Shown: positions 12,482-25,130, counted from the first letter of the stretch. The stretch is 64,000 bases of DNA from Miscanthus floridulus (GCF_019320115.1 NC_089593.1:8867022-8931021); one strand, 5' to 3'. Translations and numbers: made by a program. Notes: generated from the letters alone by a model not told the origin.

Positions 12482-13860
12482 TGAGTCTCTGTGAGATCTC
12501 GTCTCGCCAGGAGAGTGAGGGGTCATTATCAGTTCTTGAATTCTTGATCGATTACGCCGAACTATACTACAGCACTTAGCTAGAGTACACAAGGAAATGA
12601 AGCATTGGACTTACTAGTCTGGTGGTGTCCCATGTATGATCTGAGAAACCTGATGAGCAGAAAAATATTCTTGTTATTATTCATCGCATTATATTTGTAT
12701 TTTTATTACCCGTTATGATAATAATCAGTAAACATCACGAAATTTGTGTTCAACTCGCACCAGTAAAAGATATGGTTGCGTGCACTTGATTTGGGCTTTA
12801 TATATATAGGCAAAAGATTATAGTATGTCTTATATGTGCAAAAAAATGAGTTTTCTGGAAACATAATAAGCAACAGAAAAGGAAGGTAAGATTTAAAAAA
12901 AATATTATAGTATGTCTTGTATATGCAAAAAGGAGTTTTCCTGGAAACAAAAAAAAATATTGAGTTTTCCTGGAATAAAAAAAAATATGCAAAAAGGAGT
13001 TTTCCTGGAAAAAAAAAACAAAACAAAAATATTGAGTTTTCCTGGAAATAAAAAAAAAATACAAGGTGACTGAGCTAGACGGGGCTGTGTGATCGTGACA
13101 TCTCCTTCCAATGGACAAGCTGCCGGCGTCTCGCTTGGGCAATGCCTCCACTCTTGTTTGCGGGTGAGGATAGCGCTGTAATCGCTCCATATATTGTGGT
13201 ACGAGACTATTATTACTACCGAGTTGTCTTATCATTATAATCCTTAGTAGTTAGTACGTTGGACCTGCTTTTTGACGATGATGTATAATAATAAAGAGAT
13301 ATGATGTGCTTACTAGCTTGGCCTTCCTTGTGTTTGTTGTGGTGGTAATAGCTTTCACAGATCGAGGTGAGACCCTCTCCCTCCCTAACATCATACGTTC
13401 TAAAGTTGCAGAGTGTATATGTGCTCTTTAGTGCTGCAAGGATGTTGCCCTTGTATAAACCATAATGTTTTACAAGAGTTAGGATGCATGCCACATCCAA
13501 ATAGAAATCTGCCACAATTACATCCTCATTAGCAGGCTGCAGCTGAAGCTAGTGGAGGCAGAGGAGCGGTGGTCACAGGAGCACAAGTGCACAAGACAAC
13601 AATACGTTGGATGCAGCACAGCTGCACATCTGATTATCTAGATGAACTCAATAGCCTAATGAGCTGATTGGGAAATATAAGCAAATTGATTATATTTTAA
13701 CAAAATCCTATGAAAAGAAGATATATAGTACCCTGCCATAACATGAAACCAGGAGTATGTTCTGTATGTATACAAACTTACATAGTTGTTCGTATATGGT
13801 GTCTCTTCACATAAGTTGAAGTAAAATCACAAGAAAAAGAAATAATGTATATTTAGCTAG
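12482..13860. other. Intergenic region with an AT-rich repeat cluster
   Basis: No gene is recognised. Short reading frames on the minus strand here are Phe/Lys-rich products of the poly-A repeats. The cluster at 12,819-13,065 is described separately. Confidence 0.5.
12819..13065. repeat. Tandem-like repeats of a GAGTTTTCCTGGAA motif
   Basis: The motif gagttttcctggaa (first copy lacking one c) recurs at about 12,848, 12,931, 12,963, 12,995 and 13,034, separated by poly-A and aaatatt or atgcaaaaagg spacers. A larger unit beginning attatagtatgtctt occurs at about 12,820 and 12,903. Confidence 0.8.
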
Positions 13861-15030
13861 CTAGCTAGGTGGCACAATCCAGAAAGGTTTGCGCCAGAGA
13901 ATCAAGTTGTCATGATGGTGGACTCGGGTAATCTGTTGGGTGTTTGTTTCTAAGTCAAAAATGCATAAATCAGCATCATCATCCATGACATCCTTCATAA
14001 AGAATATCTGGTTTGCTTTCAGTCCCAGAGCGCTCGCCGAGCAAGAAGCCGCCATGTTTGTACCCTCCAAGAGAAACACAACATCTCCAATGTCATGCAC
14101 ACTGCGCCAACAAGCTTGTGTTGAGGAGAAATCCATCCTATGCACCGTTACGGTGCCAATGTTGTTTAGATCAAAGCCAATGAAGCAGGTGGTGACTAAA
14201 AAGAGTTGATCCTGCGACTCAACCAACCAGTGTCTACCCATGGACACTCCTTTAGGGAGATTGGCCAAAGGGACATTGAATTTTTGGAATGTAGGGTGGT
14301 TTTGATGATTTGTTGTGGTGGAATTGCAGGATGAGAAATCCATGGTGCACATGCCTTTAGTGAAATTGGTGAAGTAGATTTTCCCTTGTACGGAAGCCAT
14401 GAAGGTGATCATGTTCTTGGTAGGACGGCGACGGCAACGGAGGCGTGCCTTTCTCCCCTTCGGTGGCTCTGGCATCGAAGGATGGTTACCGATGTCATAT
14501 GAGTAACGTCTCCACCTCCTGCTGCTGTTGTCGCCATCGCCGGTGGTGTGGCAGTACCAGAGATCAGGCGCGGCGTTATTGAAGAGCACCACAACACATC
14601 CTGGGTGAGTTGGGTCCTTGTGGGAGAGCAGGCACCTGAATTGGTATGGGATCTGGTGTTCCTCTCCGAGATCTGGCAAGGGTAGCTTGGTGCCGGTGCT
14701 AGGGTTCCATAGACACGTCGAAGAAGACATCGTGCCACGGTCCTGGGCGAGTATCCAGCCCTGTGCAGTGGTCCAGCACATGCTGCTGCCTGCGGCTAGA
14801 AGGTCATGCTCCATGTTCTTGTGCAGGCTTTGCTTGGATATGCTGAACATTAGCATCTCGTCGTCACCGGCGTCCTCTTGGCCATCACCAGGATGATGGT
14901 GGAAGACAAGCAAAGGCAAACAGGACGACATGGACGATCCAAATTTAGTAGCGTCCGCGTGTTCCACCATGGTTCTTCTTCGTGGAGACCTGGACGAAGA
15001 CGATATTAGGGATCGGAGCGGGTTAATCAA
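13861..15030 (-). CDS. DUF295 (KIB1-4 beta-propeller) family protein
   Basis: Single-exon frame of 389 aa ending in TAG at 13,863-13,861. The order of motifs matches plant DUF295 proteins: LLVFHHHPGDG near residue 40, MLMFSISKQSL, the TAQGWILAQDRG turn, LWNPSTGTKLPLPDL, a VVVLFNNAAPDLWYC block with RRWRRYSYDIG, GKIYFTNFTKG, HWLVESQDQLFLVTTCF, and a C-terminal NQIFFMKDVMDDDADLCIFDLETN. No F-box is visible at the N-terminus, common for grass members of this large, fast-evolving family. The start could be the Met at 15,030 or an in-frame Met 20 codons on (14,970). Function of the family is poorly known; I do not assign one. Confidence 0.88.
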   Translation of the reverse strand: MINPLRSLISSSSRSPRRRTMVEHADATKFGSSMSSCLPLLVFHHHPGDGQEDAGDDEMLMFSISKQSLHKNMEHDLLAAGSSMCWTTAQGWILAQDRGTMSSSTCLWNPSTGTKLPLPDLGEEHQIPYQFRCLLSHKDPTHPGCVVVLFNNAAPDLWYCHTTGDGDNSSRRWRRYSYDIGNHPSMPEPPKGRKARLRCRRRPTKNMITFMASVQGKIYFTNFTKGMCTMDFSSCNSTTTNHQNHPTFQKFNVPLANLPKGVSMGRHWLVESQDQLFLVTTCFIGFDLNNIGTVTVHRMDFSSTQACWRSVHDIGDVVFLLEGTNMAASCSASALGLKANQIFFMKDVMDDDADLCIFDLETNTQQITRVHHHDNLILWRKPFWIVPPS

Positions 15031-15087
15031 GCTGCAGAGACCAATTGATCGGCTGATTGGAGCATTGTTATTGCTTGGTACCCTCAG

Positions 15088-15099
15088 CTATATATATGC
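15088..15099 (-). promoter_or_regulatory. Putative TATA box of the DUF295 gene
   Basis: A tatatata run about 60 bases upstream of the DUF295 start codon, at a normal plant TATA distance. Confidence 0.5.
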
Positions 15100-17648
15100 A
15101 CGGGGGCATCAGGATCGGAATCGATCCGTGCGGTGCGGCATAGCTACATCGTGTTGGATGAAGTTGGCGTGGTCTCGCCGGTCATGACCCATGAATCCGC
15201 TTCCCTCACGTTATTATGGTTTATATTTCCAAACGAAACTTTGGTGCCGTCAATGTGACAATGTCATGTTGGCATGCGACGTGGCAAAAGGGAGGTCTAA
15301 ACTTGTTGGCTTGCAAGTCCAGCTGGTTTTTTTTCTCTCTCTTTTTTTTAAGGGAAAAGTCCAGCTGGGTGTAAGCAGAGCAGGCACGGAACCCCTCTAT
15401 CTGGGCCGTGGGCTTGAGGCCGAATACGTGGTGGAACACGTCACGGGCTCGTCATGGCCCAATTGCTGGACGACAGCGGATAGGGGGAAAATCCAATTTA
15501 TTTCCTCAACTATCGCGGCCGTTTAATTTTGTTGAACTACAAAATTAGTCTTTTTTTACCTCCTCAACTTTTAAAAATACTCATTTTTTTTATCTCAAGT
15601 GATTTTAATGGTGGTTTAACTGATCTGGCGCCACGCTAGAAGAGCAAATTGAACTAGAAATATATTTTAAAAAATATCCAAAAATTCATAGAAATAAAAT
15701 TTCACAAAATTATCCAAATATTTTTATATGGAAAAATAATGCAATTAAAAATCCTAAAATTTGCATTAATCTTCGAAAAATCATAGGAATTTTTTTACCT
15801 CGGAAAACTATGAAATTAGTTTTAGTTTTTTTTTAAAAAAAAATCATGTTATATCTTATGGTGCCTAGTTTCAAATTGTTTGAGTTTTGGTGCTTATTTG
15901 CTAGTAGAAGCTCTCGTTATCTATTATAGTTAGTGGATGTAGGTCATCCAAACTTTTAAAAAATATAATAGATCTTATACCATTATGTAAAATTATAATT
16001 GGACTGGGTTGGGCCATAGTGTTAGCCACCTTGCGCTTGCTCAATTTTTTATTAGGTTAATTACATCTTATACCATTTTATATTATCGCTTTTTTATATC
16101 TACCGTTGCTATTCATCATACAGGAGCTCCCATGTTTGCTATCTCGTCTGCTAGTTTGCTTATCTTGTGTAGTTGATCTTTGCTAGTGTGCTTATTATTT
16201 ACTCAATTATAGTTGTTGTGCCTTGTTAATCTTGTGAACTAGAATTGTGCATGTGTGCTAATTACCATAAGTTGCTCTCTAGTTTAGGGTGCTAGTAACC
16301 TTGTACTAGAGGGTGAAGTCGTGGCTAGGATGAAGGTTTAATTGTGCAACTTAAATGGCTAGCCTCTGCAGTTAGTTTAGAAAATGACTATTTACTCATG
16401 CCCTCTAATCGCCCTCATTGATCGAACACCTATTGATGAGGACATGCCACCGATTACTCAAGTTACACATAAGCAAGTGTATGAAAGGCCAATTACGTGT
16501 AGACTGTAGCCATGCAAAACTACTCCAAAAAGAGGTGAACTCACTCCTAGCTGAAATTAACTTTGATATATTTGAGAATGTTATACTAGCTAAGTGCTCT
16601 ACTTTGGTTGTACTTAAGTATACAAATAAAGAGGAGGATGTTACTCTACATCGGACCAGCACTGAGAAAAACGGACCATCAGATCGGACTAGCACAGTAA
16701 AAAACAGACCATCAGATTGGACCAGTACAGTGAAAACGGACCAGCTAAAAGAAACATTTGTAACTCTCAACTCCATGAAGCTTTGGAGGTCCATGAGGAC
16801 ATTTTAGAAAGCTTATCAAGTCTAGTTTCCAATGGAAAAAGTTCCAAGTATTTTGGACTTCCCAATGTTGAGATATGAGCAGATTAGTGAAAACTGCTCA
16901 GAAGGTCAACTGTCTTCCTAGGACAGAATGTTGGTTCAACTTCCCGTGCAAAACTATATCAATCTATAAAGTTTCGTGGTGCATGCTGCACAGGGATGGA
17001 AAGCTCTTTGAGTCTACTTTCACGCCCAACAAACGGTTCATCATTTGGACTTCCCAATAAGGAGTTATGGCTAGATTAGTGGAGACTACTCAGGAGACCA
17101 ACAATCACGCGAGACCACTTTAGGAATCCATCTCGTGGTGATCTTTCACATAGTCTATGTTCAGAAACTCTATTTCGTTTTCACACCCAACTAGGAGGGT
17201 TGTTCCTAATATAAATATCCCCTACCTCTAAGCTATTAGGAACATTTTGATGATTTGATAAACTACATGATATTATAGTCGCGTTGTCAAGTGCCTTACT
17301 CAAATCTTTGTTCTTCTTTGTTCTTCTTGGACTTTGTGAAGTGATCCCTCTGGGTTCTCCTAGTTCGTGCTCTACGATTTCCAGTACGACTGCACTGTTT
17401 TGTGTGGATTAGTTCGGATTGTGGTTCTACAGTTGTTTGAAGATCGAGTCAAAGTCTTCACGGTTTCGGTGCCTCTCTCCCTGTCGCTTGGTCGCATCCA
17501 ATCTTGGACAGGTATAAAGTTAGTTACCCCGCTGTTCGCAGCAAGTTATCTTCGATTCTTCGACCTACTGTCGTGAAGATCGAGCCATCCCCTTGCCAAT
17601 TCATATCGATACTTATCACCTATTTATTGAGGCCTCCAAATCTGTCCT
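15100..17648. other. Gene-free stretch with decayed repeats
   Basis: AT-rich sequence with no supported gene. The block 16,380-17,640 has an LTR-like look: near-duplicate phrases around 16,870 and 17,065 (agattagtgaaaactgctcag versus agattagtggagactactcag) and a minisatellite at 16,651-16,742. Likely the remains of an LTR retrotransposon; not classified. Confidence 0.4.
16651..16742. repeat. Short minisatellite (about 34-bp unit, near 2.7 copies)
   Basis: Copies of a unit built from ggaccagcac and aaaaacggaccatcagatc follow one another. Translated, they give an imperfect Ser-Asp-(Arg/Trp)-Thr-Ser-Thr-Val-Lys repeat, which explains the open frames here on both strands. Confidence 0.7.
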
Positions 17649-17650
17649 CT

Positions 17651-17958
17651 CAGAGCAACTCTAGCAGGAGTCCTCAAATCAGGCTCATAGTTTTGATTTT
17701 GAAGGCTCCATGTTGGTACGAGTGCCATGGGAGGGGAATCGACAGTGACATGGGAGAGAGTTGGGTTTAAAAGAAAGACATGAGAGTGAGTTAGTGTGGG
17801 AAAAATTCTTAGAAAAACCCTTGGGAGATGGGGTTGAGGGGGAGATTTGGGGTCACCATAAAATAGAACTTGAATGGGGTTTGTTGGATTAAGTCTTTTT
17901 GCTCTAGTGGAAAAATAGAGTAGGGGTTCTGTTTAGTGTCCCCGTTGGAGATGCTCTC
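17651..17958. mobile_element. MITE with GAGCATCTCCAACA-type inverted ends
   Basis: The left end (agagcaactctagcagg) and the inverse of the right end (agagcatctccaacgggg) match at most positions, the terminal signature of a common grass MULE/MITE type. About 300 bp, no coding capacity. Confidence 0.6.
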
Positions 17959-20900
17959 AGTCCCATCTTCTCGGCATGTATTCTCCCTACTTCTTCTAGG
18001 AATTTTTTTGGCCATCAACTCACCGTCGTGTCTATCTTTTTTTCCCCGAGTCTCTTCGGCACTGCCGCCAGCCTATTCTCCTCCTTGTGCGGCTGCCCCG
18101 ACAGAAATTACGAGAAGAGAAAGAATGGTTTAAGTAGAAAGAGAGATATCTAGGAATTCTTTGATTCTTTATTCTCTTGATCATCATTTGTTGCGTTTCT
18201 AGGTAATTTTCAGTTTGTATAGGCAAATATTATTTGCGCTAGAATCGTCCCTGTAGCAGCCTACGAAGAAGGATGGAAACGAGCAGAATACTACTAGTAT
18301 TAATAATGCGATTTTTTTTTTCTATCTGATTTACTTGTCTGGCCATAGGAGAGGGCGGTGATGATTCTGCTGAATCAGCATGAGTAGCTTCTGAACTTGC
18401 TATTGTTACCTGATCTGTTTCTGTTGTGGAGCAATCAGCAATAGCCTGAATTCACGGATTGACAGTTACATGTTGTAGTACAATAATAGTACTGAGTTTG
18501 TTGTTTGTGTCTTGTGACATCACATGAACAACAAGGCAAAAGGTACCTGCTAAGTACTACTAGTCAACTAAAGATTTGAGTGTGAATATGCACACAAACA
18601 TTTCACTGCAACAAGCTAAGGTCCGGTTCAGTCAGATGCAAACAACACCAGCAGCTCTTCTAGAAAACGTCGAGGAATTGGTACTGTTAGTGTTAGTCAT
18701 TGCTTCGAGCTTACTAACGAGTTCCTGCATGTGCCAACATATGTCCACATTATACAGAAATTTTTTTACAGAATTGACGCATAGGGTGGGCCGGTGGGGA
18801 TTGAAACTAAATACTGAAAATCAAGTATCATCAATTCAGTTATGTCAGTCCCTTATAGCAGCATGCTTGCAGGACTCTGCAGACAGAATTTTGTGAGCGC
18901 AACGACAAGTATTTCCAAGCACATATTGTGAGATGTTTAGACAACAGAGAAGAATGAAAAAGAGAAAAACGTATATTGCTAGTATTAATAGTGCATTTTT
19001 CTATTTGATTTACAGGTTCATGGTTAGAAACTAAGGATGGTATGAGATCATGAATAGTTCATGAATTTTGCATAGTGCTTCATGCCGTCCAACAGTTGGC
19101 GTTCCTGTGTGTGGGTCAGTCAGGTCACGGATGGAAATTACCTAGAGGTTGGTTGCAGTTGCCCAGCATGAGAAGCAGTTGAACTAAACCATCAAGGCTA
19201 ATTCCTATACTTAGCATACTGCTGTAATGTAATTGGAGTGGCAAAACGCACCTAGTATACTAGTCAACGGAAGAAGCTTGTCCAATCAGCTTATTGGTTA
19301 GGCAATGCATGCAACAAAGGAACTTTTCTAACTAACCTTTTTCATGACCGGTTACTATACTAGACTGCATGCCTGAAAATAGCATGACTACCAAACATCC
19401 TAACCACTATGTGTCTGGACCATTATAAGCATGCGTATAGTTGTTGTGCAATCCCTTCAGGTAAAGACGAGGCATTGACTAATGGCTACTCGGTCGCTCG
19501 AGATCTAACGGTATACTTATATATTAGTATAAACAGGAGTATAAGGCAGGCAGTTGCTCCAAGATAAACACTGAACCCCTTTCCTTTGCAGTTGCCGTGT
19601 TCAGGATGAGTCTGACTGTCAGACAGAAAAACACTGCAGCATGTCAGCATCTACATCAGTTTCATCAAAGCACACAGGTTAGGTTGTCACTCCCGTCAAC
19701 TCAAACAGCCTACCTGTAACTTATCCTATCCATGCAGCCAGATCAATCTGTGGTATTGCACGCACAAGTGCAATTGTCCTCTTTACTGCAGTCAGTTTTT
19801 ATTTGGTGCGAGGTGTTCAGACTTCAGCTTAAGCTATCACTGATGACGAACGGCTTTCAGCCACTAGACTGTATGTCAACAGATTGTACTTGTACCATTT
19901 AATGTATACCACAATTAATCAGTGTACTGAGCATCTTACCTAAATGCCCTTCCCTTTGTCTTGCATATATAGGCATCAGGATTCAGGAGCTCAGGACTGA
20001 AGTTGGCCATTTCCTGCTGCAACTGGAAACAAGCATATGACCGGATCAGACATGTTTACATACCAACCTTTTCAACAACTATTCATTTCTCTGTAGTGGG
20101 ATACGGACGAATGGAAGTGCGAATGTTGGTTAGCTAGCTATTATTTCTCCATGCAAAACCAGTTCTTAATTATTAGACTGATCAACAAGGGTAATACCTT
20201 GGGTTCCATATCTCCATGTTTACATCAGTGGTTCATTATTACACCAATGAGGTTTCTCTGTCAATTATACTGTCATGGTCTCATGGGTTCATCACTTCAA
20301 AAGAACTAGAAGAAAAATTCCATCAAGTAGATGCTTTAGAGCCACAAATTAAAAGGCCTAGCCAACTGAAAATACAAATGATGGTGCGCAACGACATTCA
20401 AATATACGCTGCTGTGAACCGTTTCTGGCTTTCAAATATAAGTCTAGACTGGACAAAACATTTCATCAAGACAGGCCAGTCCATTGCAGGCCCCAAAGAA
20501 GCATGGGAAGATCATTGCATCTATCTTATTTGTGACAGAACTGTACGTGCTATCTAAATGTTGTTTGACTTTTTTTTTTTGCTTCAACTACTTACAGTTA
20601 AAAGGGTTAGTAAAGGTGCTTTAAGCTTAATCATTTTGGTGGAAGCCAATTGGTGTTGGCCATTCAGTCGTAGTCTGATTGTTGGTTGCACAGCACAACT
20701 GCACAATTTCTTGGCTCCAACTTCATGGTAACCGTTCAGCTAATCATCACTAGGTTTAATTTCAGGTGTTTCAACTAATCACTAGCAGAATTTCGTTTTG
20801 CCAGTGAGTACTTGCACCAATTTAATTTTATCGTTTGAGATTTATCTGATGCGTCACACCTTCGTTACATCGCCAAGAAAATTCAAATTTAAGATTGGTC

Positions 20901-21704
20901 AGTCAGGCAGTGCTAAAACATGCGAAATTGTATTATGGTTCTTTATCGAAAAAGTAACCATCCCACGTCATGATTGTACTCGGTTCTGAATTTTTGTTAC
21001 TTAACATTGATGCAAGTTGAAGAAAAGTTGTGCCGACACGTTTCGTTTTTTGAAGGACAAGTAGTGGAGCACAAGAGTTGTTAGATGCCTCCAAATTGGC
21101 TTCAAGCTACATCTCAGGCTTGGTTTAATTAAGATATTTCTTTTAGTCTTTCTCCAACAGGCAAACATCACCATTTTGTGCTCAATAGCATCTTTCTTTC
21201 TTGTCAAGATTCTTGGTGTTCTTTCCATTTGACTTTTGGTTGCCTTGAATTGTAAGAAACAATCTGAGCTAAACAGATTGGATACTTGCCTACTGAATCG
21301 ATGAACAGTCCTTCCCTTTGCATATGTAGTGGTTAGCACGTAGCACACACCACGCATGTTGCTGTACTTTTGCCAACCACCACAGCCCGTGGACATGAAT
21401 CATTTGATGGAACATGCATTTGACAATCTTTAATTTCATTTCCAAAATCTGTCAAAAATATTTCGTCAAAAAAAATCTGTCAAAAATATATATATCTAAC
21501 CAATAATTTGTTTTCCCTGTACATAAGTGCGATTAAGCTTTTATGACCATTATACTGTTAAAATTAACATTATTTTGATCATCCACAGGAGCAAATTAAA
21601 CATGTACTGAAAATTCTTTTATAGGTAAAATATAATAGTACAGGTATATGCCAGGAGTTAATTAAATTTACTATTCTCAGTGCATTGGATTCCTATACCA
21701 CATA
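17959..21704. other. Gene-free stretch
   Basis: No gene supported. The longest frames (20,216-20,557 on plus, 21,001-21,396 on minus) lack recognisable domains, codon bias or splice partners. No repeat boundaries are clear. Confidence 0.4.
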
Positions 21705-21919
21705 CTCCCTCCGTCTCTTTTTAAGTGTTGTTCTTAAATATCGAGGAGTCAAACGTACTCAACTTTGACCAAATATATATGAGATTACTAATATTTATGG
21801 TGTGTAATATGCATCATTAGATTAATCATTGAATATATTTTTATAATACACTTGTTTGGACATACAAATGTTACTAATATTTTCTAATCTAGACCACACT
21901 TAAAAAGGGTCAAAGGGAG
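21705..21919. mobile_element. Stowaway-type MITE
   Basis: Begins ctccctccgtc and ends in the inverse gggag, flanked by TA on both sides (21,703-21,704 and 21,920-21,921). The interior carries the usual aactttgacca-like sequence. Confidence 0.85.
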
Positions 21920-22176
21920 TATATCATAATATCACATCTTCCTTACTTTTTTTAGTGATGCAAGCAACAAAAAGGAGACAATCTAGCCGTACTGATGTGC
22001 TTTTGATCTTTGACACGCAGAAAGTCAGAACTGTTATTACAGACAAATAGTGGGTTATTAACGCCATGTAAAATTTGACAGTGTGATATCAATTATCTCC
22101 TACGATTAAAAAGACTAAAAGTAAGATTATTTTTTTGTGCGACTTTTTTTTTGGGTTGCTCCTCCCTTCTAGCCAT

Positions 22177-22486
22177 GCGATAGAAAAAGAAACTGCCGTC
22201 CCTGCGATCCCCGCCTGCTTTGAAGGAAACAAATCGATCACCTGAGGTCACATGCATAGAAGGAAACAATAATCATGCATGCAAGAAAACAATTGGCAAA
22301 GATCAAGCAAGACTCATCACTTCCGGCCATGCGATACCCCGCGCGATAGAAAAAGGAACTGCCATCCCTGCGATCCCCGCCTGCTTTGAAGGAAACAAAT
22401 CGATCACCTGAGGTCACATGCATGGAAGGAAACAATAATCATGCATGAAAGAAAATAATTGGCAAAGATTAAGCAAGACGACTCAA
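22177..22486. repeat. Tandem duplication, 166-bp period, two copies
   Basis: Sequence starting gcgatagaaaaag near 22,178 recurs near 22,344. It includes ccctgcgatccccgcctgc, ttgaaggaaacaaatcgatc and ggaaacaataatcatgcatg in the same order with few changes. The phrase tgaaggaaac occurs at 22,221 and 22,387, 166 bp apart. Confidence 0.9.
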
Positions 22487-22753
22487 TGACGTTGGCCCTT
22501 AATTTTAGTGTTTCCAGCATGCAGACCTGAAATTAAAAAGTGACTGCTCCTTAAGAACATCAGTGGTGCTAAATAAAAGATGTGCATGTTATACATGGTG
22601 AGACTGGTGAACCTTCTGTAATTTCCTAAACGAATATTCCCACTATTCGTATATAGGTCCATTCCCTTGCGTTTCTTCGTGCTCCAATTAACATATAATA
22701 TGAAAGTATTGTTGTGTTCATCACGACTTTCAGTTGACTACTCCCATTAGCAT

Positions 22754-22979
22754 ATACTTCATCTGCCCCAAAATATAAGTCGTTATGGGATGTGTGCAGG
22801 TCAAACTTTCTCAACTTTAACTAGGTTTGTAAAAGAATACGTGCAACATTTAACAATCAATTGGTCGACTCCTGAGGCCACATGCATGTAAAAAATATCT
22901 ATATTATAATTGGTCGAAGTTAAAAAAAAAGTTGACTTATCGAAAAACGAGAATGAATTCTATTTTGGAACAGAGGGAG
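22754..22979. mobile_element. Degenerate Stowaway-like MITE
   Basis: A worn left end (acttcatctgccccaaaata) and a good right end (gaacagagggagta) surround a tcaactttaact interior typical of Stowaway-like MITEs. Confidence 0.55.
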
Positions 22980-23228
22980 TATATGAAAGAAGTGTTGAAA
23001 ATATTTTAACAATCAAGTTCGTCTCTGTCTGATTGGTAAGCTTAGACATCATAATGGCATCAAAAATTTCGATTCTCATGGACACCCTCATGAATCAGTG
23101 CAAAGCATCACAATCCTACAACATACACAAATGGTAACCTTAAAGACCATCTTAGACGTTCTGGCATTAGAGTATATACGTGCAGACACATAGACATGGT
23201 GGTACAAGTGAGCAGCCAGCAGGAGTCG

Positions 23229-23352
23229 AGAGTTAAGGGGTATTTGGATCCCAGGACTAAACTTTAGTCCCTGTCACATTGAATTTTTAGATATCAATTA
23301 GGAGGATTAAACGTGAGCTAATTATAAAACTAATTACATAAGTTGTGGCTAA
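23229..23352. mobile_element. Left half of a grass MITE (GGATCCAGGGACTAAA family)
   Basis: The sequence ggtatttggatcccaggact followed by aaactttagtccctgtcac and taattataaaactaatta is the left part of a very common grass MITE. The matching right half is missing; it stops abruptly at ggctaattcgc. Confidence 0.6.
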
Positions 23353-23377
23353 TTCGCTTGCTAACGCCATGTACAGG

Positions 23378-24036
23378 ATGGTATGGAGATGTGGTGGAAC
23401 TTATTCGTGGATTTGTTGGCGCATGAAAGAAATGGATATCGAAAATCTCTTCCTGCCGGTATAAAAAATGATCTTAGCCACATCACAGAAAGATCTACAC
23501 AGTAGAGTTTGTGAGTCTGCGACGCTATGCTCTCTGTGACTGTATAAATTTCACGAGCTTAGCTTTTTGGATTAAATGTCACTTTAACGTCGGTCTTATA
23601 CTTTTACAGTATTGTTATCTTATCGTGCGATCCGTGTGTTTTTAGTACAAAAGTTTAGCTGTCCCGTAGCAACGCACAGGCACGAACCTATTTACATATA
23701 TAATCGAATCTGTGTGTACATGATTATATGGAGATGCAGTGGAACTTAATCATGGATTTATTGGCGCATAAAAGAAATGGATATCGTAGAATTCTTTCTG
23801 CCGATATAAAATATTATCTTAGTCGTATCACGAAAAAGTCTATACAGTATAGTTTGAGCTTGCGACGTCGTGCTCTCCGTGACTGTGTTAATTTCACGAA
23901 CTTTGCTTTTTGAATTAAATGTCACTTTGACGTCGGTATTTAATTTAACAGTACTGTTATCTTATCGTGCGATCCGTGTATTTTTAGTATAAAAGATTTA
24001 GTTATCCCGTAACAACGCACGGACACACTACCTAGT
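23378..24036. mobile_element. Tandem pair of Helitron-tail-like repeats (345-bp period)
   Basis: Two direct copies of about 310 bp start near 23,378 and 23,724 (gcat of ttggcgcat at 23,421 and 23,766). Both end in a 3' sequence of the grass non-autonomous Helitron type: cccgtarcaacgcac able to form a short hairpin. The second copy finishes with CTAG at 24,032-24,035 followed by T; the first copy's end is eroded. No Rep/helicase coding. Confidence 0.6.
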
Positions 24037-24160
24037 CAACTACTAAAACTAAAGCAAAGACTCAGTGGCAGAGGTTTGATGTCATAGTCAAAAGGAGGAA
24101 AGAAAGTTGTTCATAACCATCAGTGGCAGAGGGAGGGGCCAAGACCACTCCCCTAATTCT

Positions 24161-24289
24161 GGCCACGTTTGCTTCGCTGAAAAAACAAGACGAAACACTG
24201 TTCCGGTTGATTTGTTGTGAGAGAAAAACACTGTTCTGGCTGAAAAAATAAGCTAAAAAAGACAGATTATAAGAAAAGCGAACATGGGC
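24161..24289. mobile_element. MITE, GTTCGCT/AGCGAAC family, member 2
   Basis: Starts ggccacgtttgcttcgctga and ends aaaagcgaacatgggc, with the internal ttgttgtgagagaaaaaca hallmark. It appears to sit inside an older repeat whose sequence resumes at taagttttaatttc. Confidence 0.7.
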
Positions 24290-25130
24290 ATAAGTTTTAA
24301 TTTCAAATTTGACCAAATTTTAATAAAATTTATACTGCTGCCCCCCACCCCACCCCACCCAAAAAATGACAAAATCACATTTCTGGCTTCATTATGGTAA
24401 CCATGTTCCTCGTCTGTCACGGGAGGAGCAGAATTAGGAACAAGTCTTTGGGTCTAAACAAAATGAAACAAAAGTTAAAGATCCTTTGTGGAAAGTGGAA
24501 GTATTTGGGCTTCACAGGCTATGATTCCTTAATTTGTGCACAATGATTCTCCTAATGGAAACATACCGATCGTAATTTAATAAGATAAAGAATAATGTGA
24601 TGCAAAATGATCGTCATGCTAAGATAGTATGATGCCATAAGTTGCAGAGAGATCTACAATACTTAGTTTCAGTTAGAATACATTTTGGATGGACTGAAAT
24701 ACTTAAAACATACTTGTTGATGAACTGAAACGAACATGAGATGGCTATAGATACATGTATAACCAATTAGCTTGGATTGAACTCCTTTCCATCTCTGTTT
24801 CTGGGAAAATTATGTACTGAAGAGTACATAGTCTGTTACTATTTGCTATCAGTCATCAGAGAAAGCGGATAACGCGTTGATTTGACAGGAGAAAAGGATC
24901 TCCAAAATGCAGTACGTACATAATAGTGTAGTTGATGCGTGTTGATTTCCAATTGATTCTGATGGCTAAACAAGCAGTGATCTCGGATCCATTGATCATG
25001 ACAAGGCAATGTACGTAAATAAAATATTATAAATGTGCATGTAGTACACAATGAGCCCATTTAGGCCAAGCCATGATGCAACACACAATAAATGGTTGAG
25101 TATGTCCTTAGCTTCCTTTTAGGATAAGTG
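24290..25130. other. Gene-free stretch upstream of the laccase
   Basis: AT-rich sequence; no gene or clear repeat apart from a C-rich run near 24,340-24,360. Confidence 0.4.

Noticed and set aside
16405..16807. Open frames on both strands with Ser-Thr-Val-Lys repeats
   Set aside because: Explained by the 34-bp minisatellite; no domain and no neighbouring exon.
20216..20557. 113-codon open frame on the plus strand
   Set aside because: No recognisable domain, ordinary composition for non-coding DNA, no splice partners; kept out of the gene list.
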